Positions 15,691 through 26,100 of a stretch of 37,404 nt of DNA are shown piece by piece. This stretch comes from JALENY01 sp036310185 (GTDB taxonomy: Bacteria; Bacillota; Clostridia; Lachnospirales; Lachnospiraceae), in assembly GCA_036310185.1 (NCBI GenBank), contig JAXJSH010000079.1, forward strand, positions 1 to 37,404, in the 5' to 3' direction. The translations under genes were made by a program, and so were the position numbers. Every line of letters starts with the position of its first letter. Position 1 is the first letter of the stretch. The notes beneath the pieces were generated by a model. The model did no database searches. It had not been told where the DNA came from and worked only from the letters and a program-made list of their open reading frames with translations.

Positions 15691-17624
15691 ATACTTTGAA
15701 AAAAAAGAAAATGATTCGCCCGCTGGCTTTTCTTCTTATTTTCATCATTTTTTTCAGCAGTATCGCGCTTGGAATGCGTAAAAACAGAGTGGAACCGGAT
15801 AATCCTCTTTTGACTGAGGCCGATGAGCTGAAGGTGGATATCAGTCAGACCGGCGGTGCCCAGGAGGCAGACCAGGAAGAGAGCGGACAGCAATCGGAGG
15901 AAGAGCAGGAAGAACAGGAAAAACCGGAAGAGACGCCGCCGGAAGAACCGCCGGAAAACGAACCGGAAGAAGCGGATGAGGGCAAGACGGATGAAGCGCA
16001 GCCTCCGGAGGCGGAAACAGACAACCGCAATACCGGAGAAAAGGGAAACAATTCTTCTGATGAGGACAATTCTCAGGATACTCCCTCGGATGGCGGAAAC
16101 GAAAATCAGAACGATCCGGGACCAGGTGAAGGCAATGAAAATGAGCCCGGACTTGTGACGGATCTGTACAGCCGGATCATCACTTACTCAGAACTGGAAA
16201 ATAATACGCTGAACTTTTACGTCTATTATTCCGATCCGACTGTAGATGCAAATATAAAGGTAAATTACCGGCATAAAAATGATTCCGGATCAGGAACATA
16301 TCTAAGCAGTTCCAATGACAAAGATTATTCGGTATCGCTGAGTCTGGGGCAGAATTACATAACCGTATATTTTACAAATGGAGACGGAGCGCGCACTTTT
16401 ACCCGCTATGTGATTACCTATCAGGCGGATAAAGCCAATGAAAATACGCCTGAAATAGGTGAGCATCCTCCGATCATTGAGACCACACTGGATGACTGGA
16501 GCGGTTCTGTTAATACCAGTGAGTTCACGTTTGTAGTAAGTGCAAAAACATGGCAGAATGAGCGCATCTATTCGGATCACATTGTGGTTGCAATGGATGG
16601 AACCATAATTACCAATCCGACCGGTTCCGGTGTGTACGAATATCTGCTGACTTTTGAACGCCCGCTGGACGGCGATACCAGCAATCATGTGGTGACCGTG
16701 CTTGCGTGGGATGACGAGGGCAATTCCAGATATGTGAAGTATCAGGTCCAGTATCATGCCCACGATGAGGGCGAAAGCCTTGGCTATGTTACCGTTATCA
16801 TTGATGCGACCACGGTACAGTGCGGTATTGTGGAATCCATGGATGTGGAAGTCCGATCCGGTGATACAGCGGCAACGGCAGTTCTTGCAGCACTGGATGA
16901 AAACGGTTATTCCTACACCAATCTGGGCACAGCACAGGCCAACTTTTATCTAAGCAGCATCAGCAAAGCGGATGCTTTTCGGGGCTGTTCCATAGAACCC
17001 CGCCTTCGTACGCTGATCGAGCGCGACGGAATCGGATTCATGTCAAACGGTACGAGAGACCGGCTGGCCGAATTCGATTTTACCAGAGGTTCCGGCTGGC
17101 TCTATTTCATCAACGGATCTCTCTGTCCGGGAAAATCCATGTCCGGATGGACCCTGAACGGCGGCGAAACCATAAGTCTGCGGTTTACGCTGGCTTACGG
17201 AAAGGATCTGGGGCTTACGCAGGAAGGAAAGGGTGCTCTGACCAGTTACTGCGCAGCCTGGGTCAACGGAGGAATCACAGAGCTTGGACATAATTATACT
17301 GAGACATCCCGAGTGGAACCGACCGGTGCAGCAGACGGATATATCGAATATACCTGTACGAAATGCGGCGAAACCAGACTGGATGTGATTCCGGCAACCG
17401 GTACGCCGACACCGACTCCAACAGAGACTCCGGGAGAGACACCCGTACCGGAGGAAACGCCTGCCCCGGAAGAGACCCCAGTACCGGAAGAAACTCCAAC
17501 GCCGGAAGCGACTCCAAATCCGGAAGAAACACCGGTACCGGCTAACGAAACAGAAATTCCGGTACAGACCGCTGCACTTTCAACGGGCGTTATAAGAAAA
17601 CAGGAAGAGGAAATGAGCGTATGA
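15687..17624 (+). CDS. Large secreted DUF4430 protein with cadherin-like domains
   Basis: This 645-residue protein begins with a signal or anchor helix (about 10-30). An acidic Glu/Pro/Asn-rich linker follows (about 45-155), then two beta-sandwich cadherin-like segments (about 160-350). A DUF4430 domain (about 363-507) contains SGDTAATAVLAALDENGYSY, GSGWLYFINGSLCPGKSMSG and LNGGETISLRF. A short Cys-pair module, YIEYTCTKCGE, lies near 550. The tail is a Pro/Thr/Glu repeat (about 572-621). No C-terminal anchor is seen. The DUF4430 fold matches the transcobalamin beta domain, and the gene directly precedes the alpha/alpha-barrel gene with a four-base overlap, so the two proteins may together form a cobalamin clamp. 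The start is TTG behind GAGGAGG at long spacing; the ATG at 15711 is an alternative. Corrinoid binding is inferred. Confidence 0.85.
   Translation: MNTLKKKKMIRPLAFLLIFIIFFSSIALGMRKNRVEPDNPLLTEADELKVDISQTGGAQEADQEESGQQSEEEQEEQEKPEETPPEEPPENEPEEADEGKTDEAQPPEAETDNRNTGEKGNNSSDEDNSQDTPSDGGNENQNDPGPGEGNENEPGLVTDLYSRIITYSELENNTLNFYVYYSDPTVDANIKVNYRHKNDSGSGTYLSSSNDKDYSVSLSLGQNYITVYFTNGDGARTFTRYVITYQADKANENTPEIGEHPPIIETTLDDWSGSVNTSEFTFVVSAKTWQNERIYSDHIVVAMDGTIITNPTGSGVYEYLLTFERPLDGDTSNHVVTVLAWDDEGNSRYVKYQVQYHAHDEGESLGYVTVIIDATTVQCGIVESMDVEVRSGDTAATAVLAALDENGYSYTNLGTAQANFYLSSISKADAFRGCSIEPRLRTLIERDGIGFMSNGTRDRLAEFDFTRGSGWLYFINGSLCPGKSMSGWTLNGGETISLRFTLAYGKDLGLTQEGKGALTSYCAAWVNGGITELGHNYTETSRVEPTGAADGYIEYTCTKCGETRLDVIPATGTPTPTPTETPGETPVPEETPAPEETPVPEETPTPEATPNPEETPVPANETEIPVQTAALSTGVIRKQEEEMSV
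17402..17545 (+). repeat. Degenerate tandem repeat encoding Pro/Thr/Glu
   Basis: Units of 12-18 bases of the type CCGGAAGAAACTCC recur in frame and encode TPVPEE-like units at the end of the DUF4430 protein. The tract is likely a flexible, wall-spanning or extended tail and may vary in length between strains. Confidence 0.7.
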
Positions 17625-18778
17625 AACAATTTGGAAAAAGAATCTTATGCTGTCTTATGGGCCTTTTATTGCTGGCTCCAAAAACCGTATTTGCATCCGA
17701 ATATAATTACAAAGAAATGATACAGGAAACAGCAGACAGCCTTCAGGCACTGTCCGCTGCCGGTGAAAACGCACTTTTAAAGGATGCGTCAAATATTCTT
17801 CCAGGCGAATCTACAAGTGACTGGATTGCCATGGTTCTGGCTTTTTCCGGCGAAACAGATGCTTATGCTTTTTATCTGGGACAGCTTGAATCCTATGTAT
17901 CGGAACAGTATGATCAGAAAGGATATCTGGAAGAGATCAAGGCGACCGAATACCACCGGATCATTCTGACCATGCTCGCGCTGGGCGGAAATCCGGAAGA
18001 AATCAAAACGGAAAAGGGTACAATCAGTCTGGTGGCAGACGGCACTTACAATTTTCATGGAGAATCTCTGGATCAGCAGGGCTCCAACGGACTGCTCTAT
18101 GGGCTGCTGGCACTTGATTCCATGAACTATGAAGTGCCGGAAGAAGCCAGATTTACCAGAGAAGATATGATTGCAGAACTGCTGACATACCAAAGTCCAA
18201 ATGGCGGCTTTGCGCTGTCCGGAGACGGCAGCGGAGATCTGGATATTACGGCTATGGCTCTTCAGGCACTGGCGCCATACACGGACCAGGAAGCAGTAAA
18301 CGGGGCTGTTTTAAAAGCGCTTTCCTGGATTTCTGAACAGATGACAGAACAGGGAACCTTTTCTGCATATGACAGTGAGAGTGCTGAAAGCGTGGCACAG
18401 GTGATTCTGGCATTGTGTGCGCTGGATCTTGATCCGGAAACAGATGAGCGATTTGTAAAAAATGAAGTTTCTCTTCCGGACAGTTTAAACCGTTTCCGCA
18501 TGGAAGACGGCATGTATATGCATACCAGGTCCGATAACGAAGCAGATCCGATTGCCACCTGGCAGGCACTGCTTGCATTGGAGGCGATGGAAAAGAGAAG
18601 TGCCGGAGAGGGCTGGATACTGGATTTTACGGATTATGAAGCACCGCAGCAAATATCCGATCTCTCTGCCGGTTCCATGATTGCAATTGCCGGATGTGTC
18701 ATATTCGTAGGACTTGTCATTGCACTCATGTTAAAAAAACGGAATACACCGCCAAAGCAGGAAGGAAGGGACAGATAA
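17621..18778 (+). CDS. Membrane-anchored alpha/alpha-barrel protein (intrinsic-factor alpha-domain-like)
   Basis: This 385-residue protein has a signal peptide (about 1-26) and an all-helical region (about 30-335). That region contains repeats of the terpenoid-cyclase/prenyltransferase alpha-alpha toroid type, for example YQSPNGGFALSGDGSGDLDI followed by TAMALQALAPY, and AESVAQVILALCALDLD. A C-terminal membrane helix (about 348-371) ends in a basic tail. Mammalian intrinsic factor and transcobalamin have the same six-fold alpha/alpha barrel as their N-terminal cobalamin-binding domain (PF01122), followed by a DUF4430-type beta domain. Here the barrel is a separate membrane-held protein encoded directly after a DUF4430 protein. 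No catalytic DxDD-type motif of a cyclase is apparent, so a binding role is more likely. Fold assignment is good; cobalamin binding is inferred. Confidence 0.82.
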   Translation: MKQFGKRILCCLMGLLLLAPKTVFASEYNYKEMIQETADSLQALSAAGENALLKDASNILPGESTSDWIAMVLAFSGETDAYAFYLGQLESYVSEQYDQKGYLEEIKATEYHRIILTMLALGGNPEEIKTEKGTISLVADGTYNFHGESLDQQGSNGLLYGLLALDSMNYEVPEEARFTREDMIAELLTYQSPNGGFALSGDGSGDLDITAMALQALAPYTDQEAVNGAVLKALSWISEQMTEQGTFSAYDSESAESVAQVILALCALDLDPETDERFVKNEVSLPDSLNRFRMEDGMYMHTRSDNEADPIATWQALLALEAMEKRSAGEGWILDFTDYEAPQQISDLSAGSMIAIAGCVIFVGLVIALMLKKRNTPPKQEGRDR

Positions 18779-18781
18779 AAA

Positions 18782-19729
18782 ATGTATGACAAAACAGTTC
18801 AGATTCAAAATGAGGTTAAAAAAGCAATTGTGGGAAAAGACGACGTGATCAGCAAGGCTCTGATGGCCATTCTGGCACAGGGACATGTTCTTCTGGAGGA
18901 TGTGCCGGGTGTGGGAAAAACAACGCTTGCGACGGCTTTTGCAAGAACACTTGGCCTGGACACAAAACGTGTACAGTTCACTTCCGATACGATGCCCTCC
19001 GACATCATCGGATTTTCTGCTTATGATATGAAGACAGGAGAGCTGCAGTACAAACCCGGTGCGATTATGACCAATCTGCTGCTGGCCGATGAGATCAACC
19101 GTACATCCAGCAAGACCCAGTCTGCCCTTCTGGAAGCGATGGAAGAGCGTCAGGTCACGGTGGATGGTGTTACCAGAGCGCTGGAAGCCCCCTTCATTGT
19201 ACTGGCAACACAGAACCCGGTAGGAAGTGCCGGTACACAGCTTCTGCCATCGGCACAGCTGGACCGTTTCCTGATGCGCCTTTCCATGGGATATCCGGAT
19301 CGGGCCAGTCAGGTCGAAATCATGAAAGGACGCCATCATGCCAATCCGCTGGATGCGATCCAACCGGTGCTTGATATTCCGGTACTTTTAAAACTGATCG
19401 ATCAGGTAACGGAGGTACATGTGGAAGACCGTATTTACGATTACGTATCTGATCTGGTGGAGCAGACCAGAAACAATACCTATATTCAGCTTGGCATCAG
19501 CCCCCGGGGCGCCCTTGCTGTCTGCCGGACCGCAAAAGCCTGTGCCTTTTTGAAAGGGCGAGACTATGTAATCCCGGATGATGTGGCAGAAATCTTTATC
19601 TGTGTCTGCGCCCACCGACTGGTTCTCACACCAAAGGCAAGGCTGCACGAACAAACGGCAGAATCTCTGCTTGCAGATATTTTAAATAAAGTAAAAAAAC
19701 CTGATGTAAAGGAGTCAGTCATCCGATGA
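18782..19729 (+). CDS. MoxR-family AAA+ ATPase
   Basis: This 315-residue cytoplasmic ATPase has Walker A in VPGVGKTTLA (about 41-50), Walker B in LLLADEINR (near 105), and the sensor segment FIVLATQNPVGSAGT. The C-terminal half is the usual lid domain. MoxR ATPases act as chaperones or activators that mature metalloenzyme or surface complexes, usually with DUF58 and transglutaminase-like partners. Exactly those genes follow. GGAAGG precedes the ATG, and the stop overlaps the DUF58 gene by four bases. Length and motifs are complete. Its placement inside a corrinoid-uptake operon suggests that it helps assemble the surface apparatus, which is an inference from context. Confidence 0.93.
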   Translation: MYDKTVQIQNEVKKAIVGKDDVISKALMAILAQGHVLLEDVPGVGKTTLATAFARTLGLDTKRVQFTSDTMPSDIIGFSAYDMKTGELQYKPGAIMTNLLLADEINRTSSKTQSALLEAMEERQVTVDGVTRALEAPFIVLATQNPVGSAGTQLLPSAQLDRFLMRLSMGYPDRASQVEIMKGRHHANPLDAIQPVLDIPVLLKLIDQVTEVHVEDRIYDYVSDLVEQTRNNTYIQLGISPRGALAVCRTAKACAFLKGRDYVIPDDVAEIFICVCAHRLVLTPKARLHEQTAESLLADILNKVKKPDVKESVIR

Positions 19730-20874
19730 CAGGAAAAATCGTAACATCTGTCTTATCCTGGCTTATCCTGTTTTTGGGATTTCTGGGACTTTTCTTTTTC
19801 GGAAACAGCAGTATCTCTTTTGCCTGCATGCTTGTCTGGCTGCTGCTGCCGGTTGTTTCCTTTTTCATGAATCTTCGTGCAAGGCGAAACATATCCGTTA
19901 GCATACAGGTTTTGCCGGGTACATCAAAAAACAGCACGGTACAGGGTATACTGAACATCAAGAACCGTGGAATCATACCAGTTTCATGTGTTTTTTGCCG
20001 GGTACAGGTCATAAATCAGCTGACCAGAGAAAAGAATGAAATCCTTTTAAGTCTGAAGGCAGTATCAAAGGGAAACGTACAGAAGGAATTTCAGATTGCA
20101 TCGGAACACTGCGGCTACCTTTATGTAAGTGCAGAAAAAATATATCTGATGGACTGGATGGGATTTCTTCCGGTTCCCTGTCCGGCGAAAGCACTTGGAA
20201 AAGTTTCTGTACTGCCGGATACCTTTTCGCCCAATCTATATCTTTCCATGTCCATGGCACGAAGAGAGGATGCTGCGTTCTGGTCTCAGGAACAGAAGGG
20301 AACTGATTATACTGAAGTTTTCTCCCTGCGTGATTACGCGGATGGGGACAGCCTGAAACAGATTCACTGGAAGCTGTCTTCCAAACGGCAGCAGCTTATT
20401 GTTAAAGAACCCAGTCTTCCCATTGAAAAATCCCTGCTGATTTTCTGGGATAAGAATGCAGCAGCTGCCTCCCCCGGGGAAATGGACGCCATGGCAGAGT
20501 GTGTGGCATCCATAAGTCAGACTATTCTGGAACAGGGAACCTCTTTTGCACTTGGATGGACAGAAGGCAAAAACAAGGTTTTTGAAGAGATCGACGCAGA
20601 AGAACAGCTGATTCAGGCAATTCCCCGCATGCTCAAATGGGGCCCTGACACCTCCGCCGGTTCCGGTGCATTTTTGTATGCCCAGGCTGGCCTGGGAAAT
20701 ACCTATGCAAAGACCATCTATGTGGCCAAAACATATCCGGAAGATTTTGAACCGCTCTCAGACGGAGACATGACTCTGGTGCTGTGTGACCGGACCATAG
20801 ACCGGGCTGCATGGCCGCTGGTTACTTTTGATGCCGCCACATATCTGACCGACCTTGAGACCATAGAATTATAG
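19726..20874 (+). CDS. DUF58 membrane protein
   Basis: This 382-residue protein has two N-terminal membrane helices (about 5-48), then a beta-rich region and the DUF58 hallmark LRDYADGDSLKQIHWKLSS (near 200). It ends in a von Willebrand A-like fold. DUF58 proteins are regular partners of MoxR ATPases, are membrane-bound, and often pair with transglutaminase-like proteins. The gene overlaps moxR by four bases and is followed after 28 bases by the transglutaminase gene. The metal-site motif of the vWA-like domain is not clear. Function in this operon is unknown beyond its partnership. Confidence 0.9.
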   Translation: MTGKIVTSVLSWLILFLGFLGLFFFGNSSISFACMLVWLLLPVVSFFMNLRARRNISVSIQVLPGTSKNSTVQGILNIKNRGIIPVSCVFCRVQVINQLTREKNEILLSLKAVSKGNVQKEFQIASEHCGYLYVSAEKIYLMDWMGFLPVPCPAKALGKVSVLPDTFSPNLYLSMSMARREDAAFWSQEQKGTDYTEVFSLRDYADGDSLKQIHWKLSSKRQQLIVKEPSLPIEKSLLIFWDKNAAAASPGEMDAMAECVASISQTILEQGTSFALGWTEGKNKVFEEIDAEEQLIQAIPRMLKWGPDTSAGSGAFLYAQAGLGNTYAKTIYVAKTYPEDFEPLSDGDMTLVLCDRTIDRAAWPLVTFDAATYLTDLETIEL

Positions 20875-20902
20875 GATAGAATTTTTAGAGAGGATGTAAT
20901 CT

Positions 20903-23143
20903 GTGAATGGACTGAAAATAAATGCCTGTCAAAATCAAAATACAACCGATCGTGACTATATTTCTGATCTGCTGATTTCCATATGCCTGACGGCAGGCCT
21001 TTCAAACATATTTTTATCCGGATTTTCCCGTCTGGAATCCTTCTGGTGGCTTTACGCACTGGGAGGCGCGGCAGTATCGGCCCTGATTCTGAAACTCAGT
21101 ATGGGTAAATGGGGGGATTACGTGCTGCTGGCAGGATGCGTGATTCTGCTGATCCTGTTTCTGGTGCCTTTTTCTGTCTGCAAAGACGGTATTTTCGCTC
21201 TGATTAACGATATCCTGCAGTTTCTGACCGGAAAAAGTGGAAAAATATATCTGGATTATCCGGTGACCGATGAAAATGCAGTATATTATACAGCATTTCT
21301 TTTGATCGTCTTTTTGGCGATGCTTGTTGCCAGAATCGTATTTTCACGAAAAAACATATGGATGGTGCTGCTTTCCTGCATAGGCTTTTTCGGATGCTGT
21401 ACAGGATTTCTGCATACCGGTTCCGGGTGGTGCATCCTGTCAGCCGGGCTTGCTCTGCTGTTTTTTGGCAGAAAAGAATCTTCCGTAAAAACGAAAGCAG
21501 GACTGCAGACCATGGCCGCAGCTTTTTGCGTGCTGCTTCTCTGTGGCGGACTGGCCGCCGGAGTGTCTTTGATACTCCACCCGGATACCGGCAGCAGAAA
21601 AGGAAGTATGGAAAGAGCAATTCACAGGCTTTTTTATGACAAAAAGACAAACGCCATGCCGGAAGGAAATCTGTCTGACCTGGGCGCTTTTCAAAAGAGT
21701 GATGAGACCGCACTGACCATAACGGCGGAACAGCCTCAGAAATTTTATCTTCGGGGACTGGTTGGCGAAGTTTATACCGGTACTTCCTGGGAAACATTTG
21801 ATGCGGAAGTTTACACCGAATATGAAGATCTTTTTTACTGGCTTCATAAATCGGATTTTTACGGCCAGAACATAATTGCAAAAGCCGGTATCTTATCCGG
21901 TGAAACGGACTTGTATCAGCTGACAGTAAAAAATGTATCTGCCTGCGAAGAACATCAGTATCTTCCCTATGCGCTGCTGGGAAACAGTACACTTGATGCC
22001 GCAGCAATCGCCGACGGAACCAGCCATACCACGGCAGGGGCAGAAACAAAAGAAGGGCAGACCGTCACCTATACGGCAGGAAGCGTTTCAAAGTGGTATG
22101 AATATGCCGTTTATCTTGCCGCTCATCAGTCCGATGCCGATGTCTCCAGGTACCTGCAGCTGGAACAGAGTTACCGGGAATTTGTCTACGAAAACGATAC
22201 ACAGCTCCCAAACAGCGCCATAGGCGTCTGCAACCGCATTCTCGGAACAGACGAAGAAGTAAAATCTCTGTCAAATATACTGGACATCGTTCGCAATACG
22301 CTGAATGAAAAACTTACCTACAATGAAAAAGTGCGCACGGAAAACGGCAGTAACGACTTTTTTAAATACACAATGGAGCAAAGCAAATGCGGTTACAGTG
22401 TGCACTACGCCACAGCAGCAGCATTGATGCTTCGCTATTATGGTGTTCCGGCCAGATATGTGGAAGGATATTATCTGTCTGCGGAAGAGGCAGCACAATA
22501 CGAGCCAGGCGAAACCATTGTTCTGGATGAGTCTCATGCACATGCCTGGACGGAATATTACCTGGACGGTGTGGGCTGGATTCCATTTGAAGTAACGCCG
22601 GGCTATATTGATGAAGAAGAACTTCAGGCGGCATCTCAGCTGATAGCCGATGGCATGGGCGACGGAACCGGAAGATCTTATAATCAGAATCCGCTTACCT
22701 ATACGCCGCCGACAGCTCCAAAGGAAGAACAGCAGACTCCGGATCTGAACCATGTGTTCCGTTTTGAGGCAAAAGATCTGATCTTTGTTTTGCTGGTGCT
22801 TTTGATCCTGACTCTGATGGGGGGCATTGTTCTGATCATAAGAAAATGGCAGCGTCTGCGCCGTTTCTTTCAGTCCATGCATGAAAAGGGAAACAGAGAA
22901 GCCATCACCGAGCTGTTTGCCTATGGTGAAATGCTGGCAGAAAAATGTTCGCTGGAAAAGCCGCCCTGCTGGGAAAAAGTCCGTGACATAAACCGAGAGG
23001 CGCTTTTCAGTCCCCATGATATGTCGGATGAAAAAATAGATGAGATGTACGACTACGTAAATCAGATGATCGGACAGTGCAAACGCCAGAAAAATATATG
23101 GAAGCGTTTTTGCAGACATTACATTTTCTGGCTGTATCGATAA
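20903..23143 (+). CDS. Transglutaminase-like membrane protein (TgpA type)
   Basis: This 746-residue protein has about six membrane helices in the first 230 residues. A large extracellular region (about 235-620) follows, holding a transglutaminase core: the cysteine lies in KCGYSVHYATAAALML (near 496), the histidine in SHAHAWTEYY (near 547), and the acidic residue in WIPFEVTPGY (Glu near 563, where many relatives have Asp). A further helix (about 628-650) leads to a cytoplasmic C-terminal domain. Such proteins may cross-link, process or remodel surface proteins and form a standard trio with MoxR and DUF58. The start is GTG after GAGAGG at slightly long spacing. In this operon it may covalently fix or mature the large surface proteins, which is a hypothesis only. 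Confidence 0.9.
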   Translation: MNGLKINACQNQNTTDRDYISDLLISICLTAGLSNIFLSGFSRLESFWWLYALGGAAVSALILKLSMGKWGDYVLLAGCVILLILFLVPFSVCKDGIFALINDILQFLTGKSGKIYLDYPVTDENAVYYTAFLLIVFLAMLVARIVFSRKNIWMVLLSCIGFFGCCTGFLHTGSGWCILSAGLALLFFGRKESSVKTKAGLQTMAAAFCVLLLCGGLAAGVSLILHPDTGSRKGSMERAIHRLFYDKKTNAMPEGNLSDLGAFQKSDETALTITAEQPQKFYLRGLVGEVYTGTSWETFDAEVYTEYEDLFYWLHKSDFYGQNIIAKAGILSGETDLYQLTVKNVSACEEHQYLPYALLGNSTLDAAAIADGTSHTTAGAETKEGQTVTYTAGSVSKWYEYAVYLAAHQSDADVSRYLQLEQSYREFVYENDTQLPNSAIGVCNRILGTDEEVKSLSNILDIVRNTLNEKLTYNEKVRTENGSNDFFKYTMEQSKCGYSVHYATAAALMLRYYGVPARYVEGYYLSAEEAAQYEPGETIVLDESHAHAWTEYYLDGVGWIPFEVTPGYIDEEELQAASQLIADGMGDGTGRSYNQNPLTYTPPTAPKEEQQTPDLNHVFRFEAKDLIFVLLVLLILTLMGGIVLIIRKWQRLRRFFQSMHEKGNREAITELFAYGEMLAEKCSLEKPPCWEKVRDINREALFSPHDMSDEKIDEMYDYVNQMIGQCKRQKNIWKRFCRHYIFWLYR

Positions 23144-23173
23144 ATGCACATATAAGAAGGAGGCATGATGTAA

Positions 23174-26100
23174 ATGAAAAAGTGGAAAAGAATTCTTGCA
23201 GCAATGCTTTGTCTGGTGATGGTATGTTCCAATGTCCAGATAACTAGGGCAGCGGATATCACAGATCCGGTTGCTGCAGAAGAAGAAACGGAAACAAAGT
23301 ATTCCAATCAGCCTGCTGCCGCAGAAGACAATTATTTTTATCTGTCTGCTGTAACTTTGGCAAAGACTTTGATCGAACCGGTAAAAATAAGCTATACAGC
23401 CGGTCAGACCGTAAAGGAAGCTTTAAATGCCAGTGAATATGAATTTTCCGGTATTGAGGAAGGTTATATCCATACCATAGAGGGTGAAGTAGGCAGCTTT
23501 TCTCTCTTTATGGATGATGAGGGGTATGACCTTGACCGGCCAGCATCAGAAGTAAAAGTGGTTGCTTTTGCAGAAGGAAATGTGTATTCGCAGGAAATGG
23601 TAAATCTGATCATCCGAATGGGCGAGTACAACCAAATGAACAACCATGTCCAGAAGTACGGGCGTGCAGCCTCCGCCTATACAGCAGCTCTGGATCGTTT
23701 AAGCCTTGCGGGGGCAGAAGAGGCAACAGTACTTCTGACGGAATTGAATGATGCGATCGCGGAATACGAAGCAATCCTGTCAGGGGAACTTTTTACCGTA
23801 AAAGTAAATGTGACACAGGGCAACGCATCATTTCCGTCACCGGTCATTACCTTTACGGATACCTACGGCAATGTAACTTCCGTTGACGGAAATGAAACGG
23901 CTCTTGTAAAAGGCGATTATACATTCTGCGTATCAGACGGCGGCTATAATCGTACAGAAGGAACCGTTTCCGTAAATGAGGCAACAGAACTGAACGTTGC
24001 ACTGCCTTCCGGAGAATGGTTTGGCGATGTTCAGCTTTTAAGAGCAGAAAAAGACGCCGATGGAAACAAAATTCCATATGAATACAGCCAGAATCCGGAT
24101 ACACATACCGGGGAATATTTTATCGATGATACCGCATCCACCGTAAGCAGCATTTATCTGTATGTAAAAAGAGGAGAAAATGCACCCTCTGAAGCTGCAC
24201 TCAAAACTGTTTTTACCGGAGTGGACGGATCCGATAAAAGTACCAGTGCAAGAAGCTGGAACAGCCAGAACGTATCCCTTACACAGGCCGTTACAACCGG
24301 CATGACAGGACGGACTTTTGCACTGGAAGCCCAGTACACTGGCACGGACGGCTATAAAATGATCCAGTCCTACGAACTGACTCTGACCCGTGTACCGACC
24401 CTCTCTGATATTATATTAACAGATGGAAACGGTACCTCGCTGCTTACCGGATTTCAAAGCACCGTAACCGATTATACCGTAAATACCATTCATGACACGC
24501 TGAACATTGGGGCAAAAACTTATGGAACAGAAGGTTATTCCGTATCGGTTCAGGCGGCAGAAAAGACTGCAGAAAATCAGGTAAAACTTTCCGACGGTGA
24601 AAATACGGTCCATGTAACGGTTTCTCACACAGACGGTCAGTCCAGGACATATTCCTTTAAAATCATAAAATCTCCGTGCGCAGTGGTGACCATGAAATCG
24701 TCTGCCGGCGTTGCCGTTGAAGTAGTAAATGCAAACGGCAGCATCATCGCGCCAAAAGAAACAAATGTATATGAACTGGTACCGGGTGAAACTTATTCTT
24801 ATATCGGTACAACAGATGGAAAATATCACTCCACAGCAGCTTTTACCGCCGCAGATGGCAGCACAGTTAAAGTTGCAGATCCGATTGCCGAAACTGCACT
24901 GAAAGATTTTGTATTATATGATGCTTCTTCTGTAAGTACAAGAGAAGAGATAGTGCCCGATCACACATTTGATTCCGGTTTATATGATTATACATATGTT
25001 GTTTCAGATGCCAATACTTCCGTTTATGCACAGGCGACGGCAAGTGAAGGCTATGATGTATCTATAAGATATATCCAGCAGAGCACCAACAGTACTTATC
25101 ATGGTGCAGCAAATGAAATGGTTATTACAAGAGAGGTTGATGCATCCTCTATAGGACAGAACCTGAATCGTTCGCTTATGAAAAGCGGTTACGGAAATAC
25201 ATTGACCGCACGCGCCTCCAAAACCGCAAACGAGGTTACTTATTACCAGGATTACACGGCAAATATCAATCGCCGCCTTCATCTGGAATCCATGACTGCA
25301 TCCACTGCAGCCGGTACCGTTACTTTTGTAGATGAAAATGGAACCATGATTTCCTATGACCGGGATATTCAGACCTATTATATGGATCTGAGTGCTGCCA
25401 CACAGCAGTTAAATCTTTCTGCCGGATTTATGAATGAAGCCGATACCAATGAACTGTGCGGCGGTTATTATGCTCTGATTGACGGCGTCCGCTATGACAG
25501 CCTGGCAGAAATGGTATTCAACCTTGACATTTCAAAATCATCAGAGACCATTGAGATTCAGGTATGTCATAACAGCGAAAATGCCGTATCCACAACTTAT
25601 ACGCTTCAGATTCGAAAACAGGAACCGGTAACAGTGACTTTTACCACAGATCCGGAAGATGCAATTGTATTTGTGGTAAATCAAATTGATGGAAGCCCTG
25701 TATATGCAGTGAACGGCAGCTACGAACTGATGCCGGAGATTCCTTATACCTATACGGTTACGGCCAATGGATATGTATCAGAAAAAGCGGATAATTATAC
25801 CGTATCCGGAACAGATCCGGTCACCATTTTGGTTACTCTGACCGCGGCAGAAAAAAACGACACCCTTGCAGACCTGGAAGCTCAGTGGCCTTCCTTCCGC
25901 GATGAAAACAACAACGGTGTTGTAAATACAGCAACTCCGATTACAGCAGAAGACAGCGTATTGTACTGGGCAAATCAGATTGGCAGCGGTATGGATTCCG
26001 GCGCAACCGGATGTCCGATCCTTGTAGACGGATATCTGTATACCTATGCCGGCGAAAAAATTGTTAAAGCAGATTCTGTAACCGGTGAAATCGTGGCCAG

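Noticed and set aside
17402..17545. CRISPR-like array
   Set aside because: The repeats are short, in-frame, degenerate and encode Pro/Thr/Glu; there are no spacers.
17621..18778. Terpenoid cyclase or prenyltransferase enzyme
   Set aside because: The toroid repeats fit, but no catalytic motif is apparent and the protein is exported and membrane-anchored in a cobalamin-regulated operon.
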